A DNA stretch of 39,067 nt, from contig JAQWDK010000019.1 of the NCBI GenBank assembly GCA_028705495.1, forward strand, positions 1 to 39,067. Direction: 5' to 3'. The translations under genes and the position numbers were made by a program. Positions 33,846-39,067 of this stretch are shown one piece after another; within the stretch, counting starts at the first letter, position 1; each line of letters begins with the position of its first letter. The notes beneath the pieces were generated by a model that was given only the letters and a program-made list of their open reading frames with translations, was not told the origin of the DNA and ran no database searches. The stretch is from Eubacteriales bacterium. Lineage in GTDB: Bacteria; Bacillota; Clostridia; Oscillospirales; CAG-382.

Positions 33846-33877
33846 AAAACCCTATCGGAAACGGTAGGGTTTTGTTT
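33846..33877 (+). terminator. Terminator of the large lipoprotein gene
   Basis: AAAACCCTA (33846-33854) and TAGGGTTTT (33865-33873) with inner TCGGAAACGG, followed by GTTT. Confidence 0.85.
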
Positions 33878-33884
33878 ATAAAAC

Positions 33885-33912
33885 ACATATATTGTCACAT
33901 CAGCATAGAATG
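33885..33912 (+). promoter_or_regulatory. Sigma-K-like promoter of the first collagen-like gene
   Basis: AC (33885-33886), 17 nt, CATAGAATG (33904-33912), close to the Bacillus sigma-K pattern AC-N16/17-CATANNNTA. A late mother-cell promoter fits an exosporium protein. Confidence 0.4.
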
Positions 33913-33928
33913 AGAGGGGGGAGAATCT

Positions 33929-33969
33929 ATGAGAACCTACCCTAATAAATTCGAAAGAATGGTGCGATA

Positions 33970-33970
<1 letters not shown>
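33929..33970 (+). CDS. 13-residue leader ORF overlapping the collagen-like gene
   Basis: [13 protein letters not shown], starting 6-7 nt after a very strong GGGGGGAG Shine-Dalgarno; its TAA overlaps the next ATG (TAATG), giving stop-start coupling. The collagen-like gene has no comparable RBS of its own. The peptide shares YPN with the start of the downstream protein (MNNYPN), so it may be a partial duplication. Confidence 0.5.
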
Positions 33971-34881
<911 letters not shown>

Positions 34882-34904
34882 ATTATAATTTATTTACCGA
34901 AAAG

Positions 34905-34936
34905 ACCGGGCGGATTACCGCTCGGTTTTTCTTTTT
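34905..34936 (+). terminator. Terminator of the first collagen-like gene
   Basis: ACCGGGCGG (34905-34913) and CCGCTCGGT (34918-34926) with one G-U pair, followed by TTTTTCTTTTT. Confidence 0.85.
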
Positions 34937-34952
34937 AAAAAGTTCAAATAAC

Positions 34953-34980
34953 ACAAATCGGCATTAATGTTCATATACTA
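34953..34980 (+). promoter_or_regulatory. Sigma-K-like promoter of the second collagen-like gene
   Basis: AC (34953-34954), 17 nt, CATATACTA (34972-34980), a perfect fit to AC-N16/17-CATANNNTA, with the same spacing as the promoter at 33885. Confidence 0.5.
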
Positions 34981-35043
34981 TTACAAGAGGATTTTATTTA
35001 CATCAGTAATACTTTTTAAGCTAACTAAGAAAGGATTGAGATT

Positions 35044-36177
35044 ATGCCGACTTTTCATTTACAACCATCTGGAAGCAGTTACATTTCACATTATCAGCCA
35101 ACTGATAACTTCTCAAACGAGAGCTTTCTTTTAACAGGTGTTGACTGTTCAGGTAAAAACAACTATAGGACCCTGCTAAAGTTTATACTACCAAAATTGC
35201 CTGAAAGATGTGAAATTATCAATGCAACGCTAAAGGTTTTCATCCTTGAGGTGACATGCTCAAATCAAGTTAGCATGAGAATAAGTAAAATTAAAGAAGA
35301 TTTCGATCCGTCCACAGTAACTTGGAACAGCGCTCCGTACATGACTCCAAAAGCCGGATACTGTACAGTGGATTTTTGCCAGTCTAATCAGTTTATTGAT
35401 ATTGATGTCAGCGATATTTTAAGAGATAGCTTCACTTCGTCTTCTGACTTACTCGGAATAGCTTTAACTGAGATGTTTGGCAACGGCATGGTAGTGGTTG
35501 CTGCTGGAGGTTTTACCGAATCACCAGCAGAAGAAACACCGTTCAACAATGTTTTGCCTACACTGACAGTGCAATATCTTTGTTCTTGCATTCCAGAATT
35601 CCATGAAACGCCCGGACCTGTTGGACCCAAAGGTGAGCCGGGACCCGCAGGTCCTCAAGGTGAGCCGGGACCCGCAGGTCCTCAAGGTGAGAAAGGCCAG
35701 CGTGGAGCGCAAGGACTGCGGGGACTCCCTGGTCCGGCCAGTAGTGCCGCTTCGAGTGCTGTCAGTGCCTACGGTGGAATATATGGCAACTCTGGGCAAA
35801 TACTCACACTTGAAGCAGGTGTTCCGACAACAATTGCAACAGATAAAATAGTTCGAGGAAGTAATATCGAACCTGAAGAAAATAGTATAACTATAACTCA
35901 AGCGGGTCATTACAAAGTTGATTTTATGGTCTATCTACAGTCAACCTCGTCAGATATCGGAGTTGATGTCGGCGTACAGCTTAGCGGCAGTTTTATTGAA
36001 TCGCTTTTTACTACAGCTGTTTTATCGGATAATTTCACCCAGCTTTTCTTGAGTTCTATCGTTCAACTCGAACCAGAAGATGTTTTAACTCCCGTAATAT
36101 TCTGTATGAGCGGCGGGGACATTCTTTTCGGACCAGGTTTAAACGTCAGTTTAAACTTAATGCGATTAGGTGATTAG
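35044..36177 (+). CDS. DNRLRE-type domain plus collagen-like plus C1q-like head
   Basis: 377 residues. The N-terminal beta domain (1-185) resembles DNRLRE / disaggregatase-related modules: LLKFILPKLPE, ATLKVFILEV, WNSAPYMT and VDVSDILRDS-like strands. A short Gly-X-Y segment (about 192-235) follows, including a duplicated GEPGPAGPQ. The C-terminal 135-residue jelly-roll head (LEAGVPTTI, ITITQAGHYKVDF, LNLMRLGD) is BclA/C1q-like. No signal peptide. The AAAGGA-type RBS precedes ATG 35044. With its sigma-K-like promoter and collagen-like neighbour it is most likely an exosporium or spore-surface protein. Confidence 0.8.
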   Translation: MPTFHLQPSGSSYISHYQPTDNFSNESFLLTGVDCSGKNNYRTLLKFILPKLPERCEIINATLKVFILEVTCSNQVSMRISKIKEDFDPSTVTWNSAPYMTPKAGYCTVDFCQSNQFIDIDVSDILRDSFTSSSDLLGIALTEMFGNGMVVVAAGGFTESPAEETPFNNVLPTLTVQYLCSCIPEFHETPGPVGPKGEPGPAGPQGEPGPAGPQGEKGQRGAQGLRGLPGPASSAASSAVSAYGGIYGNSGQILTLEAGVPTTIATDKIVRGSNIEPEENSITITQAGHYKVDFMVYLQSTSSDIGVDVGVQLSGSFIESLFTTAVLSDNFTQLFLSSIVQLEPEDVLTPVIFCMSGGDILFGPGLNVSLNLMRLGD

Positions 36178-36196
36178 TTTTTCGCAAATAAAAATG

Positions 36197-36229
36197 GGAA
36201 AGAGCAATGCTATATTGTTCTTTCCTTTT
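36197..36229 (+). terminator. Terminator of the second collagen-like gene
   Basis: GGAAAGAGCAAT (36197-36208) and ATTGTTCTTTCC (36214-36225) with one G-U pair, followed by TTTTA. Confidence 0.8.
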
Positions 36230-36274
36230 ATTTATGGTAAAGTAGCTTATAAGTTTTGAAAAGTGGTGACGTTA

Positions 36275-37162
36275 ATGCAATATATTGATTCATTTAGTCT
36301 TGCGAGCGAAAAAAACGAAGTGGATTTTATTCTTTCAAAAAACCATAAACTTAACATGACTTGCTACCCGTCGGATAACAACGCCTATCCGTTCAAAATC
36401 TTCCCCCAAAAACAGTTACATCATCTTGATTTTGGAGCTATCACGATGTTTTACGGTGGTAACGGTTCTGGTAAATCAACTCTGCTTAATGTCATAGCCG
36501 AAAAGCTGAAGCTCAAAAGAACCGCACCTTTTAACAATGCTCCTCTTTTTGATGAATACCTCAGATTCTGTGATTTTGAGCTGACATTCGGAAGGAAAGT
36601 TCCTGATGGTAGTAAAATCATTGCAAGCGATGATGTTTTTGATTTTCTGCTTGATATTCGTAAGATTAACGAAGGAATAGACCGTCGGCGCGAAGAACTC
36701 TTTGATGAATACGAAAGAATCCAGAACACAAAAGAGTTCAGGATTAATTCGATTGATGATTACGAAGAACTAAAACAATATAACAGAGATAAAAAATCAA
36801 CTAAATCAGCCTTCACAGCAAAGCGACTCCCTAAAGAGCTTGTCGGTATGTCGAATGGCGAGAGTGCCTTCTCGGTTTTTACGAGGGAGATTAAGAGCGA
36901 TGCGCTCTACCTTTTAGACGAGCCTGAAAATAGCCTATCGGCCACCCTCCAAAATGAACTTGCTGGTTTTATAGAGGATTCCGTCCGCTTCTATAACTGT
37001 CAATTTATTATCTCAACCCACTCCCCTTTTCTTCTTTCACTCAAAGAGGCCAAAATATACGATCTTGATACTGTTCCAGCACAGGTGAAAAAGTGGACGG
37101 AGCTGGAAAATGTCCGTGTGTACCACGACTTTTTTGAAAGGCATATGGATTCGTTTAAATGA
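36275..37162 (+). CDS. AAA/ABC-type ATPase coupled to a MazG-like gene
   Basis: 295 residues from ATG 36275; upstream in-frame GTGs at 36263 and 36266 overlap the likely SD GGTGA. Walker A GGNGSGKSTLL near 61, ABC-like signature MSNGES near 197, Walker B LYLLDEPENSLS near 212 and switch His in STHSPFLL near 248. The signature plus H-loop layout resembles OLD/Rad50-like and stand-alone AAA_21 ATPases, but the coiled-coil arm is very short and there is no TOPRIM domain. The stop overlaps the next start (ATGA), so it should act with the MazG-like protein. The role is unknown. Confidence 0.75.
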   Translation: MQYIDSFSLASEKNEVDFILSKNHKLNMTCYPSDNNAYPFKIFPQKQLHHLDFGAITMFYGGNGSGKSTLLNVIAEKLKLKRTAPFNNAPLFDEYLRFCDFELTFGRKVPDGSKIIASDDVFDFLLDIRKINEGIDRRREELFDEYERIQNTKEFRINSIDDYEELKQYNRDKKSTKSAFTAKRLPKELVGMSNGESAFSVFTREIKSDALYLLDEPENSLSATLQNELAGFIEDSVRFYNCQFIISTHSPFLLSLKEAKIYDLDTVPAQVKKWTELENVRVYHDFFERHMDSFK

Positions 37163-37467
37163 GCATAACGATCAATTATTTACAAAAGTATCTGAAATTA
37201 AAAGATTATAATCCCGAGGTCAAAGAGCAGTACTTTATGAAGCTGTCGGAAGAAGTGGGCGAGCTTTCTCGCTCGATGCTAAAAAATCAGCGCATGACTG
37301 ACGGACGGGTAAAAGGAACAATTGAAGAAGAGCTTTGGGATGTTATCTACTACGCTATTGCAATCGCCAATCTTTATAAAATAGATCTTGAGGAAGTCAT
37401 ACCCTTGAAAGAGAAACTCAACAACGAAAAATACCAAACAGGAATAAATTTCGGAGACGAAGTATAA
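37159..37467 (+). CDS. MazG-like nucleotide pyrophosphohydrolase
   Basis: 102 residues, the size of single-domain MazG-type enzymes that hydrolyse NTP or dNTP to NMP and pyrophosphate. The metal motif is KLSEEVGELSRSM (EExxE, near 29-33), with EEELWDVIYYAIAIAN supplying the ExxxD metal ligands near 56-60. It is translationally coupled to the ATPase by a 4-nt overlap. Housecleaning of damaged nucleotides or nucleotide depletion under stress are both possible. Confidence 0.8.
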   Translation: MSITINYLQKYLKLKDYNPEVKEQYFMKLSEEVGELSRSMLKNQRMTDGRVKGTIEEELWDVIYYAIAIANLYKIDLEEVIPLKEKLNNEKYQTGINFGDEV

Positions 37468-37488
37468 ATGTTTTGAAGGAGAAATAAT

Positions 37489-37527
37489 GTGAAGCTTGTT
37501 GCTATATCGGACATTCATTCTAATTAG
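37489..37527 (+). pseudogene. 5' remnant of a metallophosphoesterase gene
   Basis: GTG 37489 follows AAGGAG with good spacing and encodes MKLVAISDIHSN, the standard start of calcineurin-like phosphoesterases (metal motif D-x-H), then TAG. Only 12 residues remain. It ends at the point where the opposing uracil-DNA glycosylase fragment also ends. Confidence 0.6.
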
Positions 37528-37674
37528 TGTTTTATAAACATTAAGAGATGGTGCTTGGCTTATATGCATTATTTTAGAGTTTTCATTTCCCCAAACTATC
37601 GAATGTGGTTCAAAGCCGAATTTGTCCTTACAATAACGACAACTCAAAATATCCTGCTGTATTTTTTCAAGCAT
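37528..37674 (-). pseudogene. 5' remnant of a uracil-DNA glycosylase-family gene
   Basis: From ATG 37674 (with AGGAA upstream) the first 49 residues read like the N-terminus of a uracil-DNA glycosylase-family protein: C-x2-C in SCRYCKDKFGFEPH, then SIVWGNENSKIMHISQAPS. After residue 49 the match stops; the frame continues only as antisense to the MazG-like gene. The remaining 37675-37780 stretch has nothing I can identify. Confidence 0.6.
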
Positions 37675-37780
37675 AATAATTCCTATTCAAGTCTTATAAA
37701 ATCGTCTGTAACAATCATCGAACAGCATTTCATATACAATGATACTGCCCTTTCCCGATACGCTATATAACTGTCTCCGC

Positions 37781-37811
37781 AAAAAATGGCAGAACATAAT
37801 ATTATTCTGCC
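37781..37811 (-). terminator. Terminator of the XRE regulator
   Basis: Minus strand GGCAGAA-N10-TTCTGCC (37788-37811), followed by ATTTTTTG. Confidence 0.8.
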
Positions 37812-37840
37812 CATATATTTCATTGTAATCAGATATTTAC

Positions 37841-38545
37841 TTAATATGTCAGCTCACCGTTTCTTCGTAACTTTTCCCATAGTTCGCGCCGTCCTTGGTG
37901 CATAAGGTCAAGCGCTTCATACGGCAGCGCGCCTTCCACGACCGCCGCTTCAACCTGCGACTGCAAGTAATCCGCATATGGAATCAACGACTTAACCAGG
38001 TGCCAATCCATTTCGCCCTCAAGGATTTTCTGAAATATCGTTCCTTTCGAGCGGTCGTCTAGGAGTGGCATGAGCTTTTCAAGCAAATCGTCGCTTATTG
38101 TATCAAATGTAGCGTTTTTAAGCAGTGAAACAACGGAATCATCGTTCAGATATTCGGCAAGGCTGACGATATTGGATATGTCAATGCCTTTTTTGCTCAG
38201 TCCTGCGGATAGCTTTTCAAGTATGCTCGGTTTTAACAGCGGTGCGAGATTTACAATATCTGCAACACTCTCTGCAATCACGTTATTATTGCCGACCGCG
38301 GTATTGCTGAGAATTAAAGCTTCACCCCGTGTCGGTTCACCGGAATTTATCAGATCATCAAGTGAAATACCGAAAACATCAGCGATAATAACAAGAATGG
38401 AAACATCGGGAAAACTATCTCCCCGCTCATATCCTGAGACTGCTTGGCGGGTCACCGCAAGTTTTTCAGCAAGCTCCGATTGCGTCATATCTGCATTCTT
38501 GCGTAATCGTGAAAGATATCCACCGAACTTTTTTGTGTCAAACAC
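37841..38545 (-). CDS. XRE-family transcriptional regulator with helical C-terminal domain
   Basis: 234 residues from GTG 38545 (GGGGTGA upstream). The Cro/C1-type helix-turn-helix is at about 8-63: LRKNADMTQSELAEKLAVT then RQAVSGYERGDSFPDVSILV. The C-terminal 165 residues form a helical domain with repeated leucine motifs (IVNLAPLLKPSILEKLSAG and SDDLLEKLMPLLDD), perhaps a ligand or dimerisation domain. I do not recognise its regulon. It is monocistronic with its own promoter and terminator. Confidence 0.82.
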   Translation of the reverse strand: MFDTKKFGGYLSRLRKNADMTQSELAEKLAVTRQAVSGYERGDSFPDVSILVIIADVFGISLDDLINSGEPTRGEALILSNTAVGNNNVIAESVADIVNLAPLLKPSILEKLSAGLSKKGIDISNIVSLAEYLNDDSVVSLLKNATFDTISDDLLEKLMPLLDDRSKGTIFQKILEGEMDWHLVKSLIPYADYLQSQVEAAVVEGALPYEALDLMHQGRRELWEKLRRNGELTY

Positions 38546-38565
38546 CGTTTATCACCCCTGCCACC

Positions 38566-38594
38566 ATTATACGGAAATTAAGTACCAAAATCAA
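38566..38594 (-). promoter_or_regulatory. Promoter of the XRE regulator
   Basis: Minus strand TTGATT (38589-38594), 17 nt, TATAAT (38566-38571), 20 nt before the GTG start. Confidence 0.65.
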
Positions 38595-38665
38595 GCAAAG
38601 GTTACTTGCAATTAAATTGAGTTATGCGATCTTTTTACACAGAGTTACATGGAAAAATACTGCTA

Positions 38666-38694
38666 TTGATTTTTTCTAAAAGAAAATGTATAAT
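38666..38694 (+). promoter_or_regulatory. ssrA promoter
   Basis: TTGATT (38666-38671), 17 nt, TATAAT (38689-38694), about 28 nt before the mature tmRNA 5' end. Confidence 0.75.
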
Positions 38695-38722
38695 ATAACT
38701 GTGCTTGAGACGGCAATAATAA

Positions 38723-39067
38723 GGGGGCGTAAAGGTTTCGACGGGGAGTTTGAGTTGCGGTAAGCGAGCAGAAGCGCATAACTTCTTTAAAATGTGCAAA
38801 CTTAAAAATAAACGCTAACAAAACAGTTAGAGTAGCCGCGTAAGCGGTCGTCCCGCCGGAGAGCACTGCGGCTTCGGATGGGGCGTCACTCAGCAGTGAA
38901 CGTGTACCGGCATAAGCTTTGCCGCCGGTCATGAATTAATGAAGCTACTAAACTGGCAAGCCTGCCGCTTGGCGTGCTGGTGAGGGAACGTAAATAAACG
39001 GATACGCTCGTAGAAAGCTTCAGCAAGAGCTTTTCGGACAGGAGTTCGATTCTCCTCGCCTCCACCA
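38723..39067 (+). ncRNA. ssrA: tmRNA (transfer-messenger RNA)
   Basis: 345 nt. The 5' end GGGGGCG pairs with CGCCTCC near the 3' end, followed by an encoded ACCA tail; GTTCGATTC (T-loop) is just before. The 5' domain has the hallmark AAAGGTTTCGACGGGG. The tag frame resumes at GCT (38814) and reads ANKTVRVAA then TAA (38841-38843), giving a tag of ten residues including the Ala carried by tmRNA; the VAA end fits protease targeting. Downstream pseudoknot-type GC-rich pairs are visible. It rescues stalled ribosomes with SmpB. Confidence 0.95.

Noticed and set aside
37279..37527. Continuation of the uracil-DNA glycosylase frame over 82 more residues
   Set aside because: Family resemblance stops at residue 49; the remainder is antisense to the MazG-like gene.
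38663..38932. 89-residue ORF on the minus strand
   Set aside because: It is antisense to the tmRNA and its promoter and has no RBS or recognisable domain.

Overview
This window comes from the chromosome of a low-GC, anaerobic, spore-forming member of the Clostridia. Order Oscillospirales or a relative is my guess from protein style; no 16S gene is inside the window. Support for the lineage and lifestyle: strong Shine-Dalgarno sites and TTGACA/TATAAT promoters; an oxygen-sensitive fermentation block of [FeFe] hydrogenase, pyruvate formate-lyase with its activase, and a flavodiiron protein; a SpoIID sporulation enzyme; two collagen-like exosporium-type proteins behind sigma-K-like promoters; a SigI/RsgI sigma/anti-sigma pair; and a complete tmRNA gene whose CCA end is the last base of the window. 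No prophage, insertion sequence or CRISPR array is visible.

Layout. 1-271 (minus): promoter and leader of an rRNA operon whose genes lie off the left edge. 584-2059: YfbK-like VWA lipoprotein. 2324-4668 (plus): PHP hydrolase, amidohydrolase and D-mannonate oxidoreductase-type SDR. 4750-6987 (minus): a frameshifted small membrane-anchored protein and a surface protein with InlB-type repeats. 7356-13013 (plus): hydrogenase, pflB, pflA and flavodiiron protein. 13052-20069 (minus): one compact operon, ndh2-dmkB-dmkA-eetA-eetB-lipoprotein-apbE, which matches the flavin-based extracellular electron transfer (EET) locus described in Listeria. 20212-23118 (minus): esterase, condensation/acyltransferase-like protein and zinc-ribbon membrane protein. 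23292-24512 (minus): spoIID. 24996-26366 (plus): citrate synthase. 26659-27541: a decayed lipoprotein gene. 27681-29538: sigI-rsgI. 29731-33829: DUF2812-like protein and a 1085-residue DUF4434-type lipoprotein. 33970-36177: two collagen-like genes. 36275-37467: ATPase and MazG-like pyrophosphohydrolase. 37489-37674: two truncated gene starts meeting at one junction. 37841-38545 (minus): XRE regulator. 38723-39067: tmRNA.

How the genes fit together. Hydrogenase, PFL/PflA and flavodiiron protein handle pyruvate, formate, H2 and oxygen stress in a fermenter. The adjacent EET operon offers a second electron outlet: NADH to Ndh2, to a demethylmenaquinone made through DmkA/DmkB, then to an extracytoplasmic carrier. 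The unusual point is that the lipoprotein in the usual flavoprotein position has a duplicated domain with no visible [S/T]GAT flavinylation motif, although apbE is present. The best non-gene signals are a duplicated promoter/operator/RNA module (2118-2243 and 7113-7248), a recurrent 13-nt hairpin just upstream of three start codons, and a near-duplicate promoter in front of sigI and of the DUF2812-like gene.
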